Origin: Burhinus oedicnemus
Lineage: Eukaryota; Chordata; Aves; Charadriiformes; Burhinidae
Length of the DNA stretch: 64,000 bases
Reading direction: 5' to 3'
Assembly: GCA_008921705.1 (NCBI GenBank)
Contig: VFFE01006842.1
Span: forward strand, 389,394 to 453,393
A program made the position numbers and the translations under genes. The notes beneath the pieces are model-generated. The model saw only the letters and a list, made by a program, of their open reading frames with translations, was not told the DNA's origin and searched no databases. The stretch's first letter is position 1, and the number at the start of each line of letters is the position of its first letter. This document shows positions 32,967-46,265 of this stretch, piece by piece.

Positions 32967-35900
32967 CCTGGCTTTGCAAAATTTTCTCATTCTGTACCTT
33001 CAGATCATTATGGCTTCAGTAATAAGGGTCTCTGCAAAAAGAACTGAGAAGGTCAGATTAAGTCACTCTTAGAGTGCTGTAAACATCTAGTCTTGCATAA
33101 ATAGACCAATGGTGTCAGTACTAGAGGTAGGTTTAGACCAGTGACTGTTTTCTCTATGCCTTTTTGTAAGACTTTGCATTTGGAACCGAATTTTGTTTCC
33201 TGAGCTCATCTGCAATCACAACAAGGTGGAATTCTATTTTGCATATCTTACAGCACTGTCATGAATAGCAGCAAGCTGTGCGTGATTGCTAGCTTAGAGT
33301 AGGTTATTTCAGCACTGTACCAATCTACCTGGAATTTGATACAGCAGTTACTGGCGAAGTCTTCCTTACCGGCAGCAAAGGTTCGTTGTTTCTCCAGCCA
33401 CCTTCAATCACAGCATCCCAGCTTCAAGCTTTGGGAATATTAAAGGGTTCTCACAAGAGAAGACTTTGATGAATTCAGTGATGCATTAAGGACAGGCTGA
33501 TGCCTTGCTCAGAAAATGATCTGTGGCTCTGCAGCTGAGAAGTGATGAAAAGGAACAATCAAGCTCTCTTTGTGATGTTATGTCCTTGCAACATTGCTGT
33601 ATTTAAGATTCCTCATCCTCATGGCTTAGCCAAAGGCACAAACAATGCAGAGTTAGCCAAGGATGTCCATCAGTCTGGAAGAATCTTTGGTTCCTTCAGG
33701 CACAAAAAAGGCCACAGATACTCAAGCAACTGGCTTCCTTGCAGTGGTAGTAGCAGCAGATTTTTTCCCTATGTTTTTCACAGGAGAGAAACTGGTGAAA
33801 TCCGGCTTTTTTGCTTGGGTATTTAGCTTCAGCCAAAGGCTAAGTGACCTCTCCTGCTTCTCGTCGATAGGGTGAAATAACCCCAATTTGCTTTATAGTA
33901 GAAATTGCCTTGAGATTATCTAATGAAGGTATTATTATCATTATTATGAAGTGAATGGGAAAAGTGTTTGGATAATTGGCAGAAGAGGAAATGAGAACAG
34001 TGAACAGTTACAACTCTGAGGCCCCTTGGCAACAGATACCTTCTTAAGTGTAGCTGAAACAGGCAGCTCCCTTGATCAGTACAGACCTCTCTGCTGGAGA
34101 GGCAGCTTCCTCCAGAAGTGTAATCCTGAATTTAAATGCACAGGAACCGAGGAACAGAAATAACAAGTTTCTTGATTTCCACCCCTCCCACTAACTAAGT
34201 ATGCATTTACGGCTAATTAATTTAAAGGTATAGACCACATTCCCTGACACGAATTTGTCTCCTACTATTTGTTAGGCTAAACAGCAAGGAAACAGCTTTT
34301 CCCATTTGCATTAGCATGTCCTTGTTTTGTTCTGTTGTGTTGTCTGTTTTTTGTTGTTTGTTTTTTTTTTAAACGGTTGATTTTGCTGATAGAAAAATAT
34401 GTCCAGATTCCTCTAAGAAGGAAATATTTTTCTCTGATTCCACTGAAACACAGGAGTGCTGGAAATACACCAGGCAGGTGAAAGCCTTGCAGTGCTGCTC
34501 TGCCCAGGGAGGGTGATGAGATCAGCTGTCGTCCTGGGATGGTGAGGTTGGGTCCCTGCTGCCACTCGTGATGTTGTTCTCCATCCAGGGAGGCTCGAGG
34601 TGCGATGCTGTGGATGCACATCCAGTGTATTTTTACTAGCTTATTTTCTTTTTTTATTATTTTTATTTTATTTTGACTTTTAAATACAGGGCTCAAGTGC
34701 CTTTTTTTTTGGCCACAGTATATTCCACCTGGCCTCTGGCTGTTGTGCCAGGAGGTCACAGGGCTCCCCTAGGTTCTACATCATGTCAGCAGCCAGCCTG
34801 GTGCAGGTCTCTCCAGCACCATCCCAAGGGGTCTAAGAGGGAACCAGAGGCACCCGTTTAGACAACTGAATTCCTTTCTCTGAGCGACTTTCTGGCATCA
34901 TCTATTTATTCTCCCCAATGCTCCTGTTAGTTCTCTCACTGACATAGTTTTCAGGAACTAAAGTTTTCTATAGAAAATGAAAGAAAAAGCAACTTGATCT
35001 CAATATTTCTTCTTATAAGAAAACATGTTTTTATTCTTGGTAGGGATATTTTTTAGAAATGGGGGATGGGTAGGCACCTAGCATGCAAACCAATTATGCA
35101 CTCCTTTCCTCCTCCTCCTTTTGTGTTCTTGTGATTTTTGCTATTGAGAGATCCTTTGTTGTCCAAAGTTACATGTTATTATGCTCCTAGCTGAAGCATC
35201 GAAATGAAGGACAGTAAATTTTGACTGTTGTAATGAGATAGGAAGCATGATCGAATGTGTGGGGACGGAGGCGCTGCATGGTAGCTGCTGAAATGACTAC
35301 TAGGGAAGGCAATTTTCTACTTCATGTCCCTTTTCTTCATTCCTACTCATTTATATAGACTGTAAGTTCTTAGCATGTTCCTGTGAATCTACACAATGCC
35401 TTATACAATATTGCTTCAGTCTCGGTTGGAGCCTGTAGAGCCCCTTGTCAGAACATATAATAAATACTTACAAACAAATGATAATAAATTCTAATAGCAG
35501 TTAGTGCCGCATGAGGATATCACAGAGGCACTGATTGTTCTTTCATTACACTGAGAAACAGAAACATTCAGGCAATCAACACAGTGAGTTCAAGGCCTTG
35601 CCATCAGCACTAATAATGTCACTTGTCGCCAAATCTAAGCAGAAACCTGCCAGAGGAGGAAAGGGTGAATAGCTACCACCCACCTTTAAAGTGACCCAAC
35701 ACGACACAGCCCAGATCGTTTTTCCATGTGAAAATGTCAGGATTTTTCTTTCACCTGAGAATATACCACTGTTAAAATAAACCACAAATGCCACAACCCT
35801 CATGGCTCTCATTTGCCTCCTGCAGCCTGATCACACGAGTAAAGTATGAGAGCATGAAGCAGCTCTCCCGTCAAGCTGAAAGAGGAGGAGCTGACAAGCC

Positions 35901-38094
35901 AGGGAAATGTTCTCCTGTAACCTTGAACTTGTATTCACTTCCCTCTGAAAACAAGATGTCTCAAGGCAGACAGGGGTGGAGGTGAAGTACTTCACAACAT
36001 CAATACCATGTTATAAATACCTCAGAACCGTGGTAGCCTGAAGCTTTTGTGGGCTCCATGGAATTTAAAATCAACCTACCACGGAGCATTTCCTTTTCAC
36101 ACTGAAAAAGAAAAAAAATCCAAGTTCAGCTTGTTGCAATTATAAATCATTGGAAAAAGAGGGCTAAACAAAGGCATAACTCCTGTTCAGTGATTCAGTG
36201 CTTCAGCTGATGGAGAGCTGAGCCAATAATCTGGGTGATACCCTAGGGAACGAGGGTAGGGCTGAGGAGCTATACTCAATTCCTGGCACATCCACAAACG
36301 GTATAATACTGGACAAGTCAGTAAGTCTGATTTGTTCCTCAGTATATCCTTTCTGAAATGGACACACTACTTCCCTACTTTACAGCATAGCTGTGGGAAT
36401 AAATATCTTTAAAGTCTGTTAAAAATGATTTGCACGGGCAAGAGGACTTCTCACTGTTCATGACACTCAGGCATCCTACCAGTTATCAGATGGAGGAAGA
36501 GGAGATATGACCCGAAAACTTGGTCTCTCCATCCCTTACATGCTCTACAGTGTTCAGCACATGATAAAGCACCTGGAAAACCAGGGTAATTCCAAAAATC
36601 TTGTGAAGAACCTATGTGTGAAGGTGAACAAACTTCTGTTGAGAGGTTGAGTCTCTGGATGTTTTCTTCTTCAGCTTTTCTTGGAACCACCCTGAGAGAA
36701 AAAGGGTTAAAATAAATGTAAATAAATAAATCCTCAAATTCTCCGTTAGGAAAAGGAGTGGAGAGAGACACAGATAGATTGCATGAGAGCTCGGGAAACA
36801 CAGATATGGGTGAGAGCCATACCAAGGCAGGGAGACAGCAAACAATATGAAAAACTTTCCTCTCTCTGGTGGCGTGAGGGACAGATGGGCTCCAGCAGCC
36901 CTGCTGCTTGGTTTCATCGCTGCTGGTGGACGCAGGGTCATGAAAAGACAAAGCCGTGTCCCCGGCAAGGTTGGTAATTGAAGTCTAAGGGAAGAATAAA
37001 GAGGGATGGGATGTAATGGAAAGCATCAGTAAAAAATAGTGGTTAGGTACAAAATATTTCCATATGCCACCCTGCAATGGAGTTGATTATAGTTTTTGTC
37101 CCAAGGGAGAGCAATGAGGGTTGAGAAAGCTTGTTGGGAAAGACTGAAAAAAGACGGAATCAAGGTTTTGGAGACAGGTTGACTGTGGGAATGACATGCT
37201 AAATTCTAGACATAGCAGTGGAAAACAGGGAAAGGAGATGGTAAAAATAAAAAGGTTATTAATCATATGATTTAGTCAAATCTCTGTTGGAAGAACAAGA
37301 CAGAAACATTAAAAGTGATAGAACCTTATTTTAAGACAAATAGAATAGTACTCTGCAGGTACTCACTTTTTTCCCGAAACTACTTTTAGACAGCAAAATC
37401 AGATGAACTGAATCTTACCTATGGGACAGGCAGCAAGGTACCACACCCAAATCTCTTAAGCCCCAAATCCGCATCCAGCCATTAAGCTACATTGTCCTTT
37501 TGCATATTCATAAATTCCTCCTGCTTTTATCATCTTGACTTCAAACAATGTTTCTAAACGTGGTATCTGATGGTGTAACAGAAGTGCTTCCTAAACAGAG
37601 GTCATGACAGGCGTTTTCACAATGGAAATGTAGTGAACAAGTCAGTTCCGTTGCCTGCCGAGGCTTTGTAGAGTCCAGGAATGGGGACCCGGAGTAATTT
37701 CAGTGGCTGGTCGCCTTATCGGCATCCTCAAAGTAGCTAGAACTAATCTGAAAGTGAAACTTGGATTTTAGGTAATTCATGGACACTTTTATTCAGAGAG
37801 GGAATAATGAAGATGGTAAGAATAAAAGCCAAGGCAGTGCCTTTTGTCTACATTTAGCTCCTATAATAAAGACCCCTGAAAAATATGGGTTGATGTCTGT
37901 CTGCTGTTCTTATGACAGTGCTGCGCAGAAGGCATATGATGGGAAAATTGAGACAGGTGTCTAACACAGACCTGCTGCAGATGAAGAGTGGTTAATAAGC
38001 AAGGTGCTAACACGCGTCATTCAGATCCATGTAATCAGACCAGACACTTTATCAAATACAGGATGAAGCAAAAGGCTTCACTTTTCCAGGCATC

Positions 38095-38120
38095 AAAAAA
38101 AAAAAAAAAAAAAAAAAAAA
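38095..38120 (+). repeat. Poly-A run beside a gap
   Basis: 26 A in a row, 10 bp before the second run of Ns. T-rich sequence follows the gap (38158-38181). Such runs explain why the assembly broke here. Confidence 0.95.
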
Positions 38121-38130
38121 GAGCTAAATA

Positions 38131-38150
38131 NNNNNNNNNNNNNNNNNNNN
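38131..38150. other. Assembly gap (20 Ns)
   Basis: Second 20-N placeholder, with an A-run on the left and T-runs on the right. An open frame that spans the Ns is meaningless. Confidence 1.
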
Positions 38151-41100
38151 TTACTGCTTTTTTTTTTCTTTTTTTTTTTTTTCTGCTGTCTCTGGATTAT
38201 GAAAATGTTCTTTACAACTCATCTGAAACATAATCCTTGCTTTCCTGTTTATTCAGAGTAAAAAGCCTGAAGCCAAATCATAACAAAATACAACACCCTG
38301 TTTTCACTGGTTGTATGAGACATTTAGAGACTTGGAAAAGTGTCTGATCCTACTTTACAGCAAAGCACTGCAAACCAGCAGACCAAAACAGAGCCCACTC
38401 TGAACAGGCAGAGAATTTACAGACATTTTTCTTGGGGAATGGATGGAAAGGATCCTATCACTCCATCCACCTCTTCCAGAAAGATGAAGCGGAGATGGGC
38501 TATCCAAACAGAGGTCCCTTCCCTGGAATGACTGAAAGACACAGACATTTAACCTGACGGAGGTCTTCTGTTTCTTATCTGCCTGGAGCTGTCCCACCCT
38601 CCAAGATTGAATGATTGGTTATTTATTCACTTGGACACCATATCTCTGGACGACTCCTACCCTTCCCCCAAATCAATAAAATCAAAATCCACATACTGTG
38701 TATGGTGGACTGCAATTCTAGCTTAGCTTGACTCAGTTTACGGACTATTGTACTGTTTTACAACAAGTGAACGTCTAAGACCATGGGAACTGCATTCTGA
38801 GGGTCAGCTTCTCCCTTAGATAGAATTATTTTCTCTGTAGACTGAGACTATTGAATCAACCATTCCTACTGTTTTTTAGCAGTATGTACCACATGGAGTG
38901 GTGGTGGCATCCTCAGTAACAGATTTGGGTAGGGCGTAAGGTTCATTCTTCTCCCTCCTAGCCACTAGGTAGGACTTGTAGGGGCAAAACCCAGGTATTT
39001 TGCTAAGCAATCACTACTTCAGAAAGATATAAGCTTTCGTGCAAAGAGAGGGGACTGAAAGAGCTAAAAGCCCCACAATTACATCTTGCGTATGCTTCAG
39101 GTATGGCTTTATAACAGACTATTAGCAGCTTTGAGGAAAAAAAAGATTATAAACACTTGGTTTAATTCTTATAATGGAGGCTGAGATTTTTTGCCACCTT
39201 CAGAAAAGCATCATTCTCTTCAGAAAGGATGAATTTGTTTCTTCTTACACTGCCTAATGAGATGAACGAATATCACACAACAATAATTTCTTCTAATTAT
39301 AGGAAGTTTAGAATAAATTAGAGCAGAGAAATATCTATTTCTCTTTTTTGTACAGCAGCATTTTCAGTGTTCATCAACATTGCCCCTAAGGCAGAAACAG
39401 AGTCATGCATGATCAATTTATCTTACAAGTCTTCCAAAATAGCTCCCTGTCTCCATTTAGCACTGTCAAGGTTTGTTCTAATCTGCCATTTCAGACAAGA
39501 CTTAGAGCTTCCACACTTTGATTCTTTGGATGAATGAGGATTAAAGTTTTCATTGCTTGTTTGTAATGAGGCAAGTTGTAGCTCTAATTATGTAACCAAT
39601 TTGCTGCGGTTAACTCTTGAAAAGAACAGCCATGGTCCAGTCAGAGGTTCATTTTGTGTTGATGAGGTCTGTAGTCAATGCAGACAGTATAAGTTGAAAG
39701 TCAATGGGATCTGGGTGCCTAAAACTGACATGGCTTTGAAAAATTCAATGATAATCATTGAATGACTGGAAAAATAGACACAGATAACAGTGACCGCTTA
39801 AGGCTAATGTAAGGAAATCCAAATCTCTCTGTGTGTTTTCTTTGCGTTAATGCTGTTCTGAGATCAGAGGGATTTCATTAAAAGACCCAAGCTAGTTGAG
39901 ATCTAGCCTCGGAGTAAAGCATCAATCAATTTTAAGGGAAAAGAGAACTTTCTGATCACCTGCATTACACAGGCAGCAGAAATACATACTTCACTTTTTA
40001 TTAGAACCAATAACTTAATACCAAATTCATAACTTCTAAGAAGATACCTTGTCTTCTTCAAACGACTCCTAAATATGGAAAGTTCATTGGTAAATTGCCC
40101 CAGTTTTTTATTCTCCTATTATTAAAAATGAGCAAGTTGCTCTTCATTGATTGTTGCTTGCTTCAGGCTCCAGACTTGGGATTTTCTTCTGTCTTTAATG
40201 ATACAGCATTAAAAGGACATGCACATTTCTGGATATCTTCTTGTGTCGGTATTCTTACATCCAGATCAAAATGCTTCTCTACTTTCTGTTTCACTACATA
40301 AATTTAGACTGTTTATTTTCAGATTCTCATTATAAGTGTATTTTTAACGTTCTGGGGGAAAATTTGGGACAGAAGACAGCAATTGGCAGGTCTTGGTACT
40401 TATTCGGATCAATATTTGCTATCTCCATATACTAGCCATGACCTTTTTGGAGATCACTGTTCTTTCAAGGTGTGGCCCCACAGCTCACATGTGCAGTCCT
40501 TACTTTTCAGTTCCGGATGGACTATACTTTGCTGTAATACAGTACAGGTTGTCTGACCACAGCAGACCTACAGCGTTATTGACTCAGTACTGATCGCTGA
40601 ATATCATTATTAGTCAATCCTCAGCTCTTTATATTATCAACAAAGCTTTTTGCAAAGATGTTTTCTTCCAGTTCATTGACAAAAAATATCTGTGAAGAAT
40701 GTGTTAAAAGCACTGTAAACAATTTGTAATATATGCACTTACTGTGCCAGGCATATACGTGTGTGTTTCTGTTTCTGAGTACTTTCTAAATATACATTAC
40801 TTTGCTGTTGTTGTTTGAGTTTAGATGTGCAGAATCAAGTGCTTTGTTAAAGTACTGTGCAATGTGCAATGGGATTGTTGTCTTGTGGAAAAAAGACAAT
40901 GGCAAAGTTAGGTTTGCTACCAGTTAAGAGACACTCTTCTTTAATTCAAATGGTTGAATGGTGGTAAATTTTCCAATGCTGCAAGTGAAAGGCTTTTGGA
41001 GCATCCTTGGGACATCCTTGAGAGTACAGGAAAGGAATAAAAGATTTCAGAGAGCAGTGCAATTGCTTACATTGTTTCTGCTTGTTGGCAGCTTAACACT

Positions 41101-43427
41101 GCAAACATGAAAGCCACTCTTGCATCTTTACAGAGTTCCACTGTGCTTCAGAAATTCTTCTCTGAGACAGCCAAAGTAAATAATAAATATATCCTAGCCC
41201 AAAATAAAACCCACATCTTCACATTGGAGTTATTTCTTCTCTTCTCATTGAGGCTTCATAGACAAGTCTTTTACTGACAGAAAGAGTTTGTCCCTTTGAA
41301 TTGAGAGAGTTGTGACTCACATTTTAAGATCCAGAGCCTCTTCACTCTTGCCTTTGACATGCTGTGGGAGACAACAACAGATATGGATGAGAAATTTATT
41401 CCCTAAAAAAAGAAAAAGGAAGCATGAGAGATTCGGAGTAGTTATTGTGGAAGAGTTTGGCAACTTTGCCAATGGGATTGTAATCTGAATGTAAATTTTC
41501 TGGCAGCAAGCAAAGAAAAAAAAAAAAAGGATAAAATGTTTCCATGTTAGGCTAGAAAAGTGCTTATTAATACACAGAAAGCTGCATTCATTTAATCACA
41601 CTTGATAGGGGATCAGAGCAACCAAGCCAAAAAAATAGGAGCCTAAAGTACCCTTTGAATACAATATAGGCACCTACATTTAGCAAAGTGAGTCATGCGA
41701 TCCCTCACTGCAGCTCTTGGGGTGGCCCCACTGGCAGTTTCTTCCTCAGACTTTTGGGATTCAGAAAAAGGGCATCCGTACGCTAATTTTTCCTTCTCAT
41801 TGGACTACCCTGAATTCAGCTGAAATTGTGGAGGTGGTGTTACCATGTGCCTTGTCATAATAGACAAATTGTTCATGAAGTCTTCAGGGAAGTGGGAATT
41901 TTGAGATTCAAATATTTGGTTCTAGATTATTTCTAATATTTACTGAGGAAATGTTTAAATACCCTTGAGACTATAAAAGCAGCCATTTTGCCAGCCTTCC
42001 CTTATAATCCTCTGATTTTGGTATCTTGCTTTTGTCCTATGAGACAGGCAGAGTTGCTTTCTCTGAGTATTTGCCCCAACAACACCACTCTCCTGGGCTT
42101 TGGAAATGGAGGGTTCAAAGGCTCTCCAACATCCAAGCCTCCCCCTTCCTGCACAAGTGTTTCTTAGCCATAAGCCGCAATGACCAAGCAAAAGGGGTTT
42201 CCTTGTGAATTTTGTCTCCGGCTCCCTTTAAGAGAACAGCAGGCTTGAGCTCTATTTCACAGAGGTGCCTTGTGGCAGCCTCCACGCTTATGTTCAAGTT
42301 AGAGAAAGAACTTCAGACATCCTTTTGCTTGACAGTCCATAGCGTTGCCAGCTCTGAGCTGCTGTTTGTTGTGTCTCTCAGTCTAGGAGCTCAACCCTCC
42401 ATCGTGCACAGGAAACAGACTTGCCTCAGCACAGCCAGCTCCAACGCAAGACATGAAAGTTTAACTTTTAGGCCTAGGACAGCAAATAGGTCCATTTGCT
42501 GGATCTGGACCATGCCTCTTAAATATCCAGAAACCAAACAGTGGTGAAATAGGATGAATATCTGGATATCATTGACTGTAGCAAAAAGTAAGTCTGAAAG
42601 CGAGCCATATAGGCAAGTTGGCCCAAACTCAATGCTGGCATTTGTGAGTGCAACTTCTCAATATGGTCATGCCTGTTTATACCAGCAGTGTGTTCATCCT
42701 GCTCTGTGCACTGAACGGGACCACATGGATTAACATTCACAGAACAGTGAAGACCTTTTCAGCTCTCCCCTGATGACTTCCTTGATTTTGAAGCTGCTGT
42801 AAAGTCTATTGCTACGTCATGTTCCCAGGTACTGTATTTTATTTACTGGTACTGAACCATTGTCTATGTCAGCTCAAGTTACAAAAACAAGTGGGGTCTT
42901 TTCTGGCAGATTTTCAGGATACAGTCTCTGATGGATGTAAAGTGCTAAAGCACAAAGAGCATATGAAATGGTGAATGTGAAATGTGAATTCTCACTATTT
43001 TTTTTATAAGGAATGGTTTTCTCCCCATAGAAACCTTGCCATGCAAAACAGTGAATAACAAGCAAGATCCACATTACAGTGTGCATAATAAAGCACTGAT
43101 CACCTGCAGCACTGGCAGGCTGCAGTGATGAGCAAGCCGTGCGGCAAGGCAACGTTATCAGAGTTGTTAGCAGAAAACAAGAAATAATGATGATCATTTA
43201 TTTATCATCAGTTCTCTCCTTTATGGATACTGGTCGCTGGGAGAATATCCACTAGCTGGCTGTCATGAGCCTGCTGTGTTTCACCTGAAGCTTTTTCAGA
43301 TACCATTACAGTCTGTGTTGTGTTGGCTGCTGATATTCCTCCTGAGCAGAGTTTCTATCATATTATTTGTCCCACTGTTGAAATGAGTTACCTGTTAGGG
43401 CATTACTACTCAAGACCAATAGGATAT

Positions 43428-43594
43428 TGGTTGCGGATGCCCCATCACTGGGAGCATTCAAGGTCAGGTTGGATGGGGCTTTGAGTAACCTGATCTAGTG
43501 AAAGATGTCTTTGCCAATGGCAGGGGAGTTGGGCAGGATGATCTTTTAAGGTCCCTTCCAACCCAAACCATTCTATGATTCTATGATTCTTTGA
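43428..43594 (+). mobile_element. CR1 LINE 3' end (5'-truncated)
   Basis: Contains GATGCCCCATCACTGGGAGC, then AAGGTCAGGTTGGATGGGGC and GATCTTTTAAGGTCCCTTCC. It ends with the diagnostic ATTCTATGATTCTATGATTC octamers at about 43571-43594. Only the last 170 bp of a CR1 are present. Confidence 0.92.
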
Positions 43595-45939
43595 TATGTC
43601 TGCAAGTCAAAGTTAAGAGACGACTCATGAGTGTGCCATCTCCTGTCATTGGTCCATATTGCTGCTTATAGCCTGTCTGCAAAACTGGCTGTACCTGAAG
43701 TTCAAATAATTCATGCTGTGTTCTGGAAGAATGGAGCTCGGTTTCTGCTGGTTGAATGTGGTCTTACCAGGATGCACTTATCCCGCCCCTATTGTTAGTG
43801 TAGAAAATGTGTAGTTTTGGCCCAGACTTTTAGGGCCTGGATTTGCTCCTGTGTCTGTGGATCAGATAATGCACCTCAATTATATCTCTCCCCCCACTGG
43901 AAGGCTCCACACTTCATGCTGTTTAAGATTTTTATGAAGTTCTGTGATACCTATGATGGGTGGGTCCGGTTTTGTTACCAGGCTCTGAATAGCACTGAGC
44001 TGAACATGTAGATACACCAAAAGACCAACTAGAGCTTATGTGCACTTTTGGAAAGTGGAAGATGAACAAGGCTAAATATCCTTTCTGAAAATGTATCTCA
44101 TTTGTAATAGTATACCTCTGATGAATTTTCAACAATTACAGTGGAATTGGAAAGTGATGGCTGTTATCAGTCCACAAACACATCTAAAACCTAGAAAAGT
44201 TGACAGAGAATACATTGCTTTTACCCACTGCCTTTTGGCAGCAGATCAGATTAGATATGTGAGCCACCCAAATTACACTCTTTCCCAGGTGGGCATTAGC
44301 AGAACCATCTGGCAATTAGAAGTCTCCAGGGCAGTCAATCCAACTTTGCGCTGGATTAACTTGGAAGTTTCAAATGCTGTCATTGCTTTTTGATAGTCAG
44401 AGAGGTTTTTGGCCCTTGTGAATCAGCCAGCCATTTGATCGGGGATAGAAAGAATTATTCAGTTATTTATCTTCAGCCTTGTTCAGCTTTCCATGAGGTC
44501 AGTCTAAATCATCTGTCTTAGAGATATATTGAGCAAGTGTATATGCATGGCTCAAATCCAGCCAATTTTGGGGATGAATAAGTTGGTTGAGCATGCAGAG
44601 AAGATCTGTAACAATCTTGGAGCTTTATGTGGTGTGGCAGACTGTGGGTAATTTTGGACAGAGTACCCAGTGCTGTTAATTCACAGAAACAGTTTAGCTT
44701 TTGCTGTATTTCAGCAGTGACAAAAGCTCCCACAGCCTCACCATAGGCCCTCTTGATAACAACTGACAAAATCTGTATCTTCCAAATACATTATATCATT
44801 AGATGAAGTGGACAAAAACAAAACAAGTATGTTTATGACTTAGCCTGAGGAGATAATTAACTTCTGAGTGCTGAGATCCTTGATTGCATTCCTAGCATGA
44901 TCTTAATTGGAAGTCTGAACTTGTAAAAGGTTGTAGTGTTTGGAGGATATCTGAAATGGTTCGCTGAGAAATTGTTTGTTCATAAATTTTAAAGGTAATC
45001 CAGACAAATACCTTTTTCTTTGCCTTTGTTGTAATTGTTGTGGTTGATGATGATGATAAAAATAATCTATTACAGCAGCAGCAAGGGCACCAGACTATGC
45101 AAAGAGAACATGTATCAAAATGTATTAAGCCACTTCAGGGAATTTCAAAAGAAATAATAAGTTTTACAAAAAGGACTGAATACATACCAGTTGGTATTAC
45201 TTTGAAATCTGTATTTCTGCTTCAGAGTGTGGTACAACACTTTTCTCTACTGAAACTATTGAGCCCTTGTGTGTCCTCAGCGAGAATTTTCATGATCTAA
45301 GTATTTTGCATGGAACTACGTTATGTTGTGCATGCAGTACAGTAGGTTGCTAGCATAAGATAGAAATGCAATTCTGTTCTGCTGATTTATCCTGCTGTTA
45401 GATGAGGGAGGCCCTGGACGAAGATGAAGTTAGGTCAAAAAAACGAAATGCTGACTTTATGGTTGGCAATTACATTTTTGATATTTTAGAACCAGCTGTA
45501 AGTCTTTCTGTTGACCTGCTAGAGTAGCTGAATCCTATTAGGTACTGGCATTGACAAAAGGTCTGCATGGCACAATGTATTTCCATGCAGGGACACTAAA
45601 GCTACGAGCTAGTAAAGATACCAACAGTAAAACTGCTATGATATGGTGCTCCAGTCACAGAAGGACTAATTAGCTCTGCTGAGACACAGACTGTAATGGC
45701 CTGGGATGACCCAGCACTGCTTCCCATACATGCACTAGACTGTTCACTGTGCTTTGTGGATCTACCCTCAGAAGGCTGAAAGACGTATTAAAGGGCAGAT
45801 TGATGAGGAGAAATAACAAGCCATGTCTTCAACATAACTGCAGTAACAACAAAAGCTCCAGAAAAAAATCATTCAGAAACTCTTTAGTCATGCCGCTTTT
45901 CTGAGGCCAGCAGAAATCTCTACCCTTTACCTGTCCCAG
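43595..45939. other. Non-coding stretch, no gene recognised
   Basis: No domain or credible exon seen. The frames at 44091-44393 and 45040-45300 are unsupported. Confidence 0.55.
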
Positions 45940-46265
45940 TGATAGACACTAGGATACCAGGTGCAGGTGTCCCAGCTCTCTGTATGATCAGGGCTTTGGG
46001 ATGGTTGACAAGGGTATCTGGAGCACAGGTTATTTTTTGCTCTTTCCTCCAGTTACGGGCAGCGATACTGAAAAAACACACAGGCCTATGTATTAATACA
46101 TGGCTCCGTGGCTGGTGTCACCAACACAATTTTGGGTTTTTCAATAATGGGATGGCCTACACGACACCAGGCTTGCTGGCGTCAGGTGGGATTCACCTTT
46201 CTCAAAAGGGGAAGAGGGTCTTTGCTCACAAGCTAGCAGGGCTCATTGACAGAGCTTTAAACTAG
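45939..46265 (+). pseudogene. CR1 ORF1 remnant, C-terminal esterase-like part
   Basis: 108 codons, ending with GIHLSQKGKRVFAHKLAGLI followed by DRALN. CR1-type ORF1 proteins are known to contain an esterase (SGNH-like) domain, and a GIHL motif near the C-terminus is typical of this. The N-terminal part is absent, so the product cannot be the full RNA-binding protein. ORF1 normally packages element RNA for retrotransposition. Confidence 0.75.

Larger units (their letters stand above)
31884..43427. other. Non-coding stretch, no gene recognised
   Basis: About 11.5 kb without a supportable gene on either strand. Slightly GC-richer islands near 34440-34860 and 36450-36970 give frames of 100-166 codons, but they overlap each other and show no domain. 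It contains the old dispersed repeat at 32830 and the gap at 38131. No mucin D-domain motif (GDPHY.TFDG) was found on the minus strand. Confidence 0.55.

Noticed and set aside
34277..34759. 160-codon minus-strand frame
   Set aside because: It contains poly-Lys/Asn from A/T runs and no domain, and an overlapping frame exists in another phase.
36451..36968. Frames of 118 and 166 codons on the minus strand
   Set aside because: They overlap in different phases, with no recognisable family and no exon structure.
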